Assembly: GCF_023284045.1 (NCBI RefSeq)
Contig: NZ_JAKIKQ010000021.1
Coordinates: forward strand, 23,559 to 87,558
Length of the DNA: 64,000 nucleotides
Direction of reading: 5' to 3'
Source of the DNA: Shewanella kaireitica
Lineage (GTDB): Bacteria; Pseudomonadota; Gammaproteobacteria; Enterobacterales; Shewanellaceae
Shown here: positions 1 to 8,449 of the stretch, piece after piece
How the letters are laid out: each line of letters starts with the position of its first letter
Numbering within the stretch: position 1 is the first letter of the stretch
The notes under the pieces: model-generated
Databases searched by the model: none
Seen by the model: only the letters and a program-made list of their open reading frames with translations
What the model was told of the DNA's origin: nothing
Translations under genes and position numbers: made by a program

Positions 1-619
1 ACGCTTTAAGTAGCTTTTCATCCCAAGCTTGCTGATGAATATTAAACAATAGCGTTCGGGAGGCATTGGTTGGATCGGTGACATGTACTTTGCCTTCGGT
101 GAGCTTCCATACCAGCCAGCTATCGATGGTACCAAATAGTAACTCGCCCTTTTCAGCACGTTCTCTTACACCTTCAACGTTATCAAGGATCCACTTAATT
201 TTAGTCCCTGAAAAGTAAGGGTCTAACAATAAGCCCGTTGCGTCTTTAACGTACTCTTCTAATCCTTGCGCCTTCAACTCATCACAAATCGCTTTGCTTC
301 TTCGGCACTGCCATACAATGGCGTTATACACAGGTTTGCCAGTCACTTTATCCCAGATAACCGTGGTTTCACGCTGATTGGTGATCCCTATTGCGGCGAC
401 ATCTTCACTATGAATATCCGCTCGTGCTAACGCTTCAATTAAGGTTGAGCTTTGCGATGCCCAGATCTCCATTGCATCATGCTCTACCCAACCTGGTTGT
501 GGGTAAATCTGGCCAAACTCTCGTTGTGAGCTCGCCACCATATTCGCATCGTGATCGAAAACAATTGCTCTTGAACTCGTGGTACCTTGATCGAGTGCGA
601 TGACATATTTCTTTGACAC
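1..619 (-). CDS. glpK: glycerol kinase, N-terminal part (runs off window)
   Basis: ATP-dependent phosphorylation of glycerol to sn-glycerol 3-phosphate in the cytoplasm. About 206 codons are present; the C-terminal half lies beyond the left edge. The N-terminus carries the FGGY-kinase phosphate-binding signature (ALDQGTTSSRAIVFD), followed by the GWVEHDAMEIW and NQRETT segments typical of GlpK. The start is a GTG at 617-619, with AAGGAAG five bases upstream; the next residues are SKKYVIALDQ. The gene follows the NTF2-like gene by only 11 bp on the same strand, so the two are probably co-transcribed. Confidence 0.95.
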   Translation of the reverse strand, partial: MSKKYVIALDQGTTSSRAIVFDHDANMVASSQREFGQIYPQPGWVEHDAMEIWASQSSTLIEALARADIHSEDVAAIGITNQRETTVIWDKVTGKPVYNAIVWQCRRSKAICDELKAQGLEEYVKDATGLLLDPYFSGTKIKWILDNVEGVRERAEKGELLFGTIDSWLVWKLTEGKVHVTDPTNASRTLLFNIHQQAWDEKLLKA

Positions 620-629
620 AAAAACTTCC

Positions 630-1151
630 TTATTGACGTGTTTCTTTTAGTAAACCGATTTCTGGTTGCACAATATTATCGCCGCCAGGCTCCAGTTCAC
701 AGGCATGGGCAGGGTAATACCACACCGCATTAATTTTGCCTTGCTTTAACTCATAAACCCCAATGCTACATTGGCTATCTAGCTCACCGTCATGACTCCA
801 AGTCACCTTTTCGATGGTGCTCACATAATTGGCTGAACTTACCGCCTGCGTCAACGTGGCTTTGGCATCAGGTAGCGTTTGAAAATAGTCGGCCATCGCC
901 GCACCAAGCTCATTTTTTGATGAGGTCTCTATGAGCATTTTACTACCAGATATATTGAACCAATGTACAGAGTCAGTAGTGTGAGATAGCAGCTTCCCGA
1001 CACTATGTTCATTAAAAGCCTCTATAAACTGCTCAACCACCTCAATCGAAGCATTAGCTTTGATTGGCATTACATCATCGGCACTGCAATAGGCTGGGAC
1101 AAAGCTAATTAACAGCAAACAAACCGATAAGTTAAGGGCTTTAATGTTCAT
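630..1151 (-). CDS. exported NTF2/SnoaL-like protein
   Basis: 173 aa. A hydrophobic N-terminal segment (residues about 6-22) ends in a probable signal-peptidase site near YCSA-DD. The mature part has the alternating pattern of a nuclear-transport-factor-2/SnoaL fold: an N-terminal helix (VEQFIEAFNEHSVGKLL) followed by beta strands, with two cysteines (QCSIG and HACEL) that could form a disulfide. No catalytic residues can be assigned, and the function is unknown. It sits 11 bp upstream of glpK. The fold is inferred from pattern only. Confidence 0.6.
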   Translation of the reverse strand: MNIKALNLSVCLLLISFVPAYCSADDVMPIKANASIEVVEQFIEAFNEHSVGKLLSHTTDSVHWFNISGSKMLIETSSKNELGAAMADYFQTLPDAKATLTQAVSSANYVSTIEKVTWSHDGELDSQCSIGVYELKQGKINAVWYYPAHACELEPGGDNIVQPEIGLLKETRQ

Positions 1152-1295
1152 TTTAAACCTCTTTTTAGTAGAGCCTATTCCAGCAAAAACTCACTTTTAT
1201 TTTGCGTACTGAATTTGAAAACTGAGGGTTATTAACCCACTGCAAGTTAACTCTTTTACCATGAAACCCACCTAATAATCCAATGGCTAACAAAG

Positions 1296-1321
1296 TAAAA
1301 AGCCCCGCTAATGCGAGGCTT
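1296..1321 (-). terminator. Rho-independent terminator after fadL
   Basis: Read on the minus strand, AGCCTCGC-ATTA-GCGGGGCT forms a GC-rich stem with one mismatch and a 4-base loop, followed by five Ts. It lies about 50 bp past the fadL stop. Confidence 0.75.
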
Positions 1322-1372
1322 AAACTTACAGGCACATATGTTTAATACACGCCAACTTGTAATGACTACACT

Positions 1373-2686
1373 TTAAAAGCGGTAGCTTGTTTGGATACCT
1401 ACTAACAAAATATTACCACTCGTTGTACCGGTAAAAGTACCACCAAAATGAGCAGAAGAATCATCTGACGGGATACCTGGACGCGGTTCTACAACTGGAG
1501 ATTCATCAGCAAAGATGTAAGTCAGACCAAAATCCATATCAAAGTTTTCGCTAATGCGGTAACCCATACCTGCACTCAACCATAGACGATCCATCTCAGG
1601 AATTGTCAGAGTACGATTAGCATCAGACACTGCAGATTTGTCGTAAGCAACACCCGCTCGCATACTTACTGTGTCGTTCAGCTGATAAGTCGTACCCAGT
1701 GCAAAACGGTAGTTATCTTCCCAATTCTCTTGCTTCACTAGTTGAGTAGGCTCAGAGAGTGCAGGGATAACCGCTTCTAACTTCTCAAATGAGCTCCAAT
1801 CGGTCCAGTTAATACTGGCATGAATGGCAAGTTTTTCGCTTAATTGATGGTAAGAAGCAAGCTCCGCCGTTGCAGGTAATGACAACTCCATAGAACCCGC
1901 CATCTTCATTGTTGGATCCATTGGGTTAAAGGCTAAACCATTGGCTTCGCCTTCAAGGTTTTGATCGACTGCTGAGCGGTAGTTAAAACCAACTCTGTTG
2001 TCAGCATTTATCTGCCAAGCACCGCCTAACTGCCATCCCCAAGCGGTGTCATCACCTTCCATATACTTAAGCGTTGTACCTTTCGGAACTGGTAAGTTAC
2101 CAACTGGTGTAGGAAGAACAGTGTCAGCTGAGCTTTTTGCGCCAATGCTGCCTTCACCAATCACAAAGCGCACACCGCCGCCGATACTAAACTGATCATT
2201 GATGCGGTACGCCACGTTAGGATTAATCTCTATGGTAGTAACAGACGCTTCATTACCAAATTGTGTCCCACGGAAATCATCATCAAGCTCAGTAGCCATG
2301 CCAAAATTACTGCCAAGCGCTAAACCAACAAACCAGTTGTCATCGATTTGATGAGAGACATAGAAATTAGGAATAACCGCATCATCGGCAATGTCATGAG
2401 CAGATGTTGGGTTCGTACCATCGGTATAGGTCACTTCACCATTGATATCAATATTAGGCATGACCAAGATGGCACCAGCTGTCATTTGCGTACCGTTTAA
2501 ATAGGTAAGCATTGCAGGGTTGCGAAACTGTGCCGCCGCGTTATCAGCCATTGCCGCTTCACCAGCAAACGCACGCCCAAGTCCCGTAGCCGAGTATTCA
2601 GCTAACTGAAATCCAGCAGCTTGAACCTGTGTTACATTCCCCAAAAGTACCGTACTAACGGCAAGTGTTAATAAACGCTTATTCAT
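1373..2686 (-). CDS. fadL: FadL/OmpP1-family outer-membrane hydrophobic-compound transporter
   Basis: 437 aa. A 14-stranded beta-barrel of the FadL family moves long-chain fatty acids or other hydrophobic molecules across the outer membrane. A signal peptide (residues 1-23, ending VQAA) is followed by the family's plug start GFQLAEYSATGLGRAFAG and the NPA-type segment RNPAMLTYL near residue 56. The C-terminus ends in YRF, the usual outer-membrane assembly signal. The length fits the family. The gene stands alone with its own terminator. FadL paralogues are common in marine bacteria, so the exact substrate is uncertain. Confidence 0.85.
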   Translation of the reverse strand: MNKRLLTLAVSTVLLGNVTQVQAAGFQLAEYSATGLGRAFAGEAAMADNAAAQFRNPAMLTYLNGTQMTAGAILVMPNIDINGEVTYTDGTNPTSAHDIADDAVIPNFYVSHQIDDNWFVGLALGSNFGMATELDDDFRGTQFGNEASVTTIEINPNVAYRINDQFSIGGGVRFVIGEGSIGAKSSADTVLPTPVGNLPVPKGTTLKYMEGDDTAWGWQLGGAWQINADNRVGFNYRSAVDQNLEGEANGLAFNPMDPTMKMAGSMELSLPATAELASYHQLSEKLAIHASINWTDWSSFEKLEAVIPALSEPTQLVKQENWEDNYRFALGTTYQLNDTVSMRAGVAYDKSAVSDANRTLTIPEMDRLWLSAGMGYRISENFDMDFGLTYIFADESPVVEPRPGIPSDDSSAHFGGTFTGTTSGNILLVGIQTSYRF

Positions 2687-3189
2687 TTGTGTTCTCTAAT
2701 TATGTAATTACAACAAGTAGAGCAATTACTCCACTTAAAAGTGGAGCGGATTTTACAACCACAGAATATCTTTACAAGTGTTTTAATAAAAACAGCGTAA
2801 AACACTGGCAAAACATAAGGAAGGTAGTGAGAATAAAACATAGATCACGTTTTAAATTAAAAAACAGGATACAAACTAGCTAAAAAGCTCGCTAAGCAGA
2901 AGGGTGATAGAACCTTAAAATAAAAATAAAAGAATACTTACAGTCACTTAAACAAATAACACGAGAAAACACGTGTTCACTTAAATTCAACCCAACCAAC
3001 AGCATAAATGACTGGCGCGAAAGTAATACAAAAAGCCTGACTAAGAAGCTTAATAATTATAATTAAAATACAACAAGTTAGGTTGATTATAATTATAGTC
3101 AAAACAAAAGCCACTTAGTTTTAACGCTAAGTGGCTTTGTTATATCAACAGCTTGGTACAAGCGTACGCTTAAAATCTATCGCTTAGCG
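2687..3189. other. AT-rich intergenic region between fadL and leuD
   Basis: About 500 bp with no convincing gene. It holds the fadL upstream region (minus strand) and the leu-operon terminator at 3107-3138. The remainder is AT-rich, with no long repeat or RNA signature that I can see. Confidence 0.5.
3101..3138 (-). terminator. terminator of the leuABCD operon
   Basis: A perfect 12-bp stem (AAAGCCACTTAG / CTAAGTGGCTTT) with an 8-base loop, followed on the minus strand by a T-rich tail. It lies about 50 bp beyond the leuD stop. Confidence 0.85.
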
Positions 3190-3795
3190 TTAAGCTCTCC
3201 ACGATGGTAGGTTGGCCTCATAATGGCTAATCGCATCCGCATGAGCCAAAGTAAGCCCAATAGCGTCAAGTCCATTTAGCAGGTTATGTCTGGCTGACTC
3301 TGCGATCTCAAAGTTAAATACCGCACCAGATGGTGAGGTCACAGTTAGCGCTTGCAGATCAACGGTCACTTCAGCACCTGGTAACGCGTCAACTTCAGCC
3401 ATAACTTGCTCAACTTCGGCATCTGTTAATTTAACAGGTAGCAAACCGTTGTTGATTGAGTTGCCATAGAAAATATCAGCAAAGCTCGGTGCTATAATCG
3501 CTTTTAAACCGAAGTCAGCTAAAGCCCATGGCGCATGCTCACGGCTTGAGCCACAACCAAAGTTCTCTTGCGAGATCAAAATTGAAGCGCCTTTATAACG
3601 CGGCTTATTCAAATTAAAATCAGGATTAGGCTGATCGCCAGCATCATCTAGGTAGCGCCAATCATGGAACAGATGAACGCCAAAACCATCACGAGTAACT
3701 TTCGACAAAAACTGTTTTGGAATGATCTGATCAGTATCAACGTTTGCGCTATCAATGATAACCGCAAGCCCTGTGTGTGCAATAAATGGTTGCAT
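3190..3795 (-). CDS. leuD: 3-isopropylmalate dehydratase, small subunit
   Basis: 201 aa, the normal family length. With LeuC it interconverts 2- and 3-isopropylmalate in leucine synthesis. The swivelling-domain motif GCGSSREHAPWAL (residues about 80-92) and the N-terminal TDQIIPKQFL segment are diagnostic. It is the last gene of the operon, 11 bp after leuC, with a terminator downstream. Confidence 0.97.
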   Translation of the reverse strand: MQPFIAHTGLAVIIDSANVDTDQIIPKQFLSKVTRDGFGVHLFHDWRYLDDAGDQPNPDFNLNKPRYKGASILISQENFGCGSSREHAPWALADFGLKAIIAPSFADIFYGNSINNGLLPVKLTDAEVEQVMAEVDALPGAEVTVDLQALTVTSPSGAVFNFEIAESARHNLLNGLDAIGLTLAHADAISHYEANLPSWRA

Positions 3796-3806
3796 AACTT
3801 AACTCT

Positions 3807-5207
3807 CTAGTAAGGTTTACGGATATCAACAAAATGACCAGCAACTGCAGCAGCTGCAGCCATAGCAGGACTCACTAAGTGAGTACGACTGCCTCGCCCT
3901 TGTCGCCCTTCGAAGTTACGATTACTTGTCGATGCACAGCGATCGCCAGCTTCTAGCTTATCGTCATTCATCGCTAAGCACATTGAGCAACCAGGTAAAC
4001 GCCATTCAAAGCCTGCATCCAAAAATATTTTATCTAAGCCTTCGGCTTCGGCTTGCTCTTTGACCAACCCTGAACCTGGCACGACTATCGCCTTAACGCC
4101 GTCTGCAACCTGACGCCCTTTGGCATGCACAGCAGCAGCACGTAGATCCTCTATGCGTGAGTTAGTACAGGACCCAATAAAGACCTTATTAATTCCAACG
4201 TCAGTCATTAAAGTGCCTGCGCTTAAATCAACATATTCAAGTGCTTTCTCGATGCTTGAACGAACTGTTGAATTAGTTTCTTCAGCAGGGTTTGGTACGA
4301 GTTGATCAATTGCGACCACTTGTCCAGGGTTAGTCCCCCACGTCAGTTGCGGAGCTATGTCGCTTGCCTCTAATACAACAGTCGCATCAAATGTGGCGTC
4401 AGCATCAGATTTCAATTCAGCCCATGCTGCAATTGCTTGCTGCCAGTTATCGCCTTTAGGTGCGAATTCACGGCCTTTTAAGTACTCAGCGGTCGTTGCA
4501 TCTGGCGCAATCATGCCCGCTTTAGCACCCATCTCAATCGCCATGTTACACACCGTCATGCGCCCTTCCATTGTGAGCGCTTCTATCGCTTCACCACAGA
4601 ATTCAACCACATAACCAGTACCGCCATCCATGCCGATTTTCCCAATAATCGCCAGCACAATATCTTTAGCAGTAATGCCCTCAGCCACGTGACCGCGTAC
4701 TTCAATCTTCATGGTTTTGGCTTTTAGCTGACGCAAGGTTTGCGTCGCCATAACATGCTCGACTTCTGAAGTACCAATACCAAAGGCTAGTGCGCCAAAG
4801 GCACCATGAGTCGCGGTATGTGAATCACCACATACAATCACAGTTCCAGGTAAAGTGATGCCCAACTCAGGGCCCATAACATGCACAATACCTTGGTTCT
4901 TATGATGGATATCATAAAGCCTGACGCCAAATTCTTTACAGTTTCGCTCAAGAGTTTGTACTTGAGTGCGCGCCATAGGGCTAAGTGCATCAAGACTTGC
5001 ACTAGTTGTTGAGGTGTTATGATCCATAGTGGCGAAAGTCTTTTCAGGCGCACGCATTTTACGCCCAGCGACCTCTAAACCACTAAACGCTTGAGGTGAT
5101 GTCACCTCATGCACTAAATGCCTATCAACATAGATAATTGGCGCTTCACCTTCGGCGGCAACCACGATATGGGCATCCCATACCTTTTCATATAATGTCT
5201 TAGCCAT
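3807..5207 (-). CDS. leuC: 3-isopropylmalate dehydratase, large subunit
   Basis: 466 aa. Aconitase-family catalytic subunit that binds a [4Fe-4S] cluster. The cluster cysteines are in FIGSCTNSR and GCSMC in the C-terminal third; the N-terminal MDHNTSTT and VCGDSHTATHG motifs bind substrate. It forms a heterodimer with LeuD. It lies 2 bp after leuB and 11 bp before leuD, so the genes are co-transcribed. Confidence 0.97.
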   Translation of the reverse strand: MAKTLYEKVWDAHIVVAAEGEAPIIYVDRHLVHEVTSPQAFSGLEVAGRKMRAPEKTFATMDHNTSTTSASLDALSPMARTQVQTLERNCKEFGVRLYDIHHKNQGIVHVMGPELGITLPGTVIVCGDSHTATHGAFGALAFGIGTSEVEHVMATQTLRQLKAKTMKIEVRGHVAEGITAKDIVLAIIGKIGMDGGTGYVVEFCGEAIEALTMEGRMTVCNMAIEMGAKAGMIAPDATTAEYLKGREFAPKGDNWQQAIAAWAELKSDADATFDATVVLEASDIAPQLTWGTNPGQVVAIDQLVPNPAEETNSTVRSSIEKALEYVDLSAGTLMTDVGINKVFIGSCTNSRIEDLRAAAVHAKGRQVADGVKAIVVPGSGLVKEQAEAEGLDKIFLDAGFEWRLPGCSMCLAMNDDKLEAGDRCASTSNRNFEGRQGRGSRTHLVSPAMAAAAAVAGHFVDIRKPY

Positions 5208-5209
5208 TG

Positions 5210-6304
5210 TTAAACACCTTCTTTTACAAGCTGGGCAATATAATCGCCCATTTCACTGGTTGATTTTGCATTATGACGCTCTTCGCTCGATAGCAACTCG
5301 CCAGTCAGGTAGCCATCACTTAATGCTTTGCCCACTGCAGTTTCAATTGCAGTAGCAGCCGCTTCTTGCTTTAGGCTATGGCGAAGTAGCAGTGCTGCAG
5401 ACAAAATCTGCGCCACTGGGTTAGCGATACCTTGACCAGCAATGTCTGGCGCACTGCCACCTGCTGGCTCATATAAACCAAAACCAGAACTATTCATGCT
5501 GATAGACGACAATAGCCCCATAGAGCCTGTAAGCATGGCAATTTCGTCTGAGATGATATCGCCAAATAGGTTTGAACAAAGCATGACGTCAAACTCGTCT
5601 GGACGGCGCAGTAGTTGCATCGTCGCATTGTCGATATAGATATGTTCAAGCTCAACATCTGGGTAATCTTTAGCAACCGTTTCTACCACTTCACGCCAAA
5701 GCACAGAACAGGCAAGTACATTCGCTTTATCGACAGAAGTAACCTTTTTGCGGCGACCTTGAGCAGTCTCAAAGGCAATCTTAGCAATACGGGTGATCTC
5801 TTTACGGGTATAACGCATGGTATCGAATGCTTCTTCATTCTCACCTTCACCTTGACGTCCCTTCGGCTTACCAAAGTAAATCCCACTGGTGAGTTCACGT
5901 ACACACAGCACATCAAAACCACGTGATGAGATATCACTACGTAATGGTGACATATGCTCGAGGCCTGCATGCAATTTTGCAGGGCGCATATTACAGAACA
6001 ACTCAAAGTGTCCACGTAGCGGCAATAATGCCCCTCGCTCAGGTTGATCGTTTGGTGCTAGGTGCTCCCACTTAGGGCCGCCTACTGAGCCAAAAAGGAT
6101 CGCATCGGCAGCTTCACAACCTTTGAGTGTCGCGTCTGGCAGCGGGCAACCTTGGCTGTCAATCGCAGCGCCACCAACATCGTAATCAGTATATTCAATA
6201 GAAAGGGCAAAACGTTCCTCTACAGCCGTAAGTACTTTACGGGCCTCTGCCATGACTTCAGGACCAATCCCATCTCCAGCTAATACAGCTATTTGATAAC
6301 TCAT
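5210..6304 (-). CDS. leuB: 3-isopropylmalate dehydrogenase
   Basis: 364 aa. NAD-dependent oxidative decarboxylation of 3-isopropylmalate to 2-oxoisocaproate. The N-terminus IAVLAGDGIGPEVMAE and the FGSVGGPKW, VRELTSGIYFG and EPAGGSAPDIAG motifs identify the beta-decarboxylating dehydrogenase family and its IPMDH branch. Second structural gene of the leu operon, 57 bp after leuA. Confidence 0.97.
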   Translation of the reverse strand: MSYQIAVLAGDGIGPEVMAEARKVLTAVEERFALSIEYTDYDVGGAAIDSQGCPLPDATLKGCEAADAILFGSVGGPKWEHLAPNDQPERGALLPLRGHFELFCNMRPAKLHAGLEHMSPLRSDISSRGFDVLCVRELTSGIYFGKPKGRQGEGENEEAFDTMRYTRKEITRIAKIAFETAQGRRKKVTSVDKANVLACSVLWREVVETVAKDYPDVELEHIYIDNATMQLLRRPDEFDVMLCSNLFGDIISDEIAMLTGSMGLLSSISMNSSGFGLYEPAGGSAPDIAGQGIANPVAQILSAALLLRHSLKQEAAATAIETAVGKALSDGYLTGELLSSEERHNAKSTSEMGDYIAQLVKEGV

Positions 6305-6361
6305 ACGACAACTAACTCCTTTAATTTTCTTTTTAATCTAAAATCGGGTACATCACTAAAC

Positions 6362-7933
6362 CTAAACACCGCCTAACACGCGTTTCTCTTGTTGTATTTT
6401 TTGTTTACAATCAGCCACTTTATCCGCACGCCACGTTAGATTCATCACATGAACTAAGGCTTTGACAGATGCTTCGACAACATCTGTTGCAAGCCCAACA
6501 CCGTGGAAATTCTGATTGCGGTAACTCGCAGTAATATCGACTTGGCCAAGTGCATTTTGCCCCTCACCTTTCGCGCCGAGTTGATAACTGGTGATATCAA
6601 TTTCACAACCACTAGCACGTGCAACTGCTTTATAAGCGGCGTCTACAGGGCCATTACCAATGGCAGCTTCAGTCACTGTTTCGCCGTTCACCTCAACTTT
6701 TACCGTAGCTGTTGCACTACCTTCTGTTGAATCTGAATGTACAACTAGCTGCTGCAATTTAAAATGATCATCATCTTCAGCTTGCGCTTCCATAAAGGCC
6801 AATGCTTCAAGATCATAATCAAACACTTGACCTTTCTTATCTGCAAGTACAAGGAAGTCTTCGTATAGAATATCCATGTCGTAGTCTTGATCGCCGTAAC
6901 CAAGCTCACTCATGCGGTGCTTAATGACATGTCGGCCTGAGCGAGAGGTCATATTCAAGTTGTTACGATTAAGACCAATACTTTCCGGAGTCATGATCTC
7001 ATAGGTATTTTGCGCTTTAAGCATGCCATCTTGGTGAATACCTGAAGAGTGCGTAAAAGCATTCGCGCCAACAATCGCCTTATTAGCTTGCACAGGCATA
7101 TTACATAGCTGGCTCACCAAACTAGAGGTGCGGTGGATCTCTTTTGCATTAATGCCAGTTTCTAAACCCAATTCACCTTTACGGGTAGAAAGGATCATCG
7201 CAATCTCTTCCAGAGAACAGTTACCAGCACGCTCACCAATACCATTCACTGTACATTCGATTTGGCGAGCACCATGCTGCACAGCCGTAATAGAGTTCGC
7301 CACTGACAAACCCAAATCATCATGACAATGTACAGATATAACAGCCTGATCGATATTCGGAACTCGATTAAACAAGGTCTGAATAATGCCGCCAAACTCA
7401 CTCGGTACAGTATAACCAACAGTATCTGGAATATTAATCGTACGCGCGCCAGCCTTAATGGCCTCTTCAACCATGCGGCAAAGGTTATCTATCGGTGTAC
7501 GCCCTGCATCTTCACAAGAAAACTCAACATCATCGGTAAAGCGGCGCGCATACTTCACAGCGCCGACAGCCATCTCTAATACTTGATCAAAAGAGCGCTT
7601 TAGCTTGCTCTCAACGTGAATCGTTGAAGTTGAAATGAAAGTATGGATACGGAACTGATCTGCAACTGATAGCGCTTGCCCGGCAGCATCAATGTCTTTC
7701 TCAAGCGCTCTTGATAAGGCACAAACACGGCTATTTTTTACCGTTCTAGCAATTGTCTGTACTGATTCAAAGTCACCAGGAGAAGAAACTGGGAAACCGA
7801 CTTCCATGACGTCAACACCTAGACGTTCCAATGCCAGTGCTATTTGAAGTTTTTCCTTAACCGTTAAACTGGCAGCTAATGCTTGCTCGCCATCACGTAG
7901 TGTCGTGTCAAATATAATTACGCGGTCAGACAT
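6362..7933 (-). CDS. leuA: 2-isopropylmalate synthase
   Basis: 523 aa. Condenses acetyl-CoA with 2-oxoisovalerate, the committed step of leucine synthesis. The N-terminal TIM barrel has the DTTLRDGEQ signature (residues about 9-17), the metal-binding HCHDD and the ERAGN loop. The C-terminal about 130 residues form the allosteric leucine-binding domain. First structural gene of the operon; expression is probably controlled by the leuL attenuator just upstream. Confidence 0.97.
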   Translation of the reverse strand: MSDRVIIFDTTLRDGEQALAASLTVKEKLQIALALERLGVDVMEVGFPVSSPGDFESVQTIARTVKNSRVCALSRALEKDIDAAGQALSVADQFRIHTFISTSTIHVESKLKRSFDQVLEMAVGAVKYARRFTDDVEFSCEDAGRTPIDNLCRMVEEAIKAGARTINIPDTVGYTVPSEFGGIIQTLFNRVPNIDQAVISVHCHDDLGLSVANSITAVQHGARQIECTVNGIGERAGNCSLEEIAMILSTRKGELGLETGINAKEIHRTSSLVSQLCNMPVQANKAIVGANAFTHSSGIHQDGMLKAQNTYEIMTPESIGLNRNNLNMTSRSGRHVIKHRMSELGYGDQDYDMDILYEDFLVLADKKGQVFDYDLEALAFMEAQAEDDDHFKLQQLVVHSDSTEGSATATVKVEVNGETVTEAAIGNGPVDAAYKAVARASGCEIDITSYQLGAKGEGQNALGQVDITASYRNQNFHGVGLATDVVEASVKALVHVMNLTWRADKVADCKQKIQQEKRVLGGV

Positions 7934-7990
7934 CTATTCTCTCCATTGAACTTCAAACGTTCAGTTATGCTTTCAGGCAATTTAAATACA

Positions 7991-8019
7991 AAAAACCCCG
8001 CGAATTGTTCGCGGGGTTT
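7991..8019 (-). terminator. leu operon attenuator (Rho-independent terminator)
   Basis: On the minus strand a 12-bp perfect stem (AAACCCCGCGAA / TTCGCGGGGTTT) with a 3-base loop is followed by a T-run. It lies between the leader peptide leuL and leuA. This is the position expected for a transcription attenuator that is relieved when ribosomes stall at Leu codons. Confidence 0.9.
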
Positions 8020-8049
8020 ATAAATGCAGGCTTTCTTAAGCGTGTAGCA

Positions 8050-8118
8050 CTATATCCTCCGCGCAGTGACTGCGAGAATGAGACTGAGGAGTATGAGTAA
8101 TGTGCTTGTATGCTTCAT
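8050..8118 (-). CDS. leuL: leu operon leader peptide
   Basis: 22 codons plus TAG, beginning MKHTSTLLILL. Six of the 22 residues are leucine, mostly CTC, clustered in the middle. It lies about 45 bp downstream of a predicted promoter and 30 bp upstream of the attenuator hairpin. Short leader peptides rich in the pathway's amino acid are the established sensor in leu attenuation. The coding call rests on composition and position. Confidence 0.85.
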   Translation of the reverse strand: MKHTSTLLILLSLILAVTARRI

Positions 8119-8176
8119 AAATGGTTATTCAACTTTTCTGTATAACTATGTCAGCGAGTTCTGCTGCTTCGGTTAA

Positions 8177-8205
8177 TTTTTAACGCGAGCAGCCATCTAT
8201 GTCAA
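8177..8205 (-). promoter_or_regulatory. predicted sigma70 promoter of leuL-leuABCD
   Basis: On the minus strand, TTGACA (8205-8200), a 17-bp spacer and TAAAAA (8182-8177). It is the only good match in the divergent gap and would give a leader of about 50 nt before leuL. Confidence 0.65.
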
Positions 8206-8391
8206 GCCTAAATTGCTCAACTTAGGCATTTACCAAACTGAACATTGCTCACAAAAATCACAAGCTTGAAAATTAACTCTACAAAAAACGACTTTAAGAA
8301 GATATTATTGCGTAGCATCTCTAATAATGTTGTTAAGTCGCAATATTCTCAACTGTTTAGCTTTTTTATGCATATTTTTAGATAAAATGGT

Positions 8392-8397
8392 TATAAT
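8392..8397 (+). promoter_or_regulatory. possible -10 element for the TPR gene
   Basis: A perfect TATAAT lies about 50 bp before the ATG at 8450. No good -35 box is visible at the right spacing, so this is tentative. The rest of the 330-bp gap between leuL and this gene holds only the leu promoter. Confidence 0.35.
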
Positions 8398-8449
8398 AGC
8401 CCCACTCTGCTAAAGGAAAGCGGATATAGAGTCATTACTGGAGCTACAA

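Noticed and set aside
630..1151. Part of a glp operon with a glycerol-specific function
   Set aside because: It is adjacent to glpK, but its sequence is only NTF2-like and shows no glycerol-related motif, so no role was assigned.
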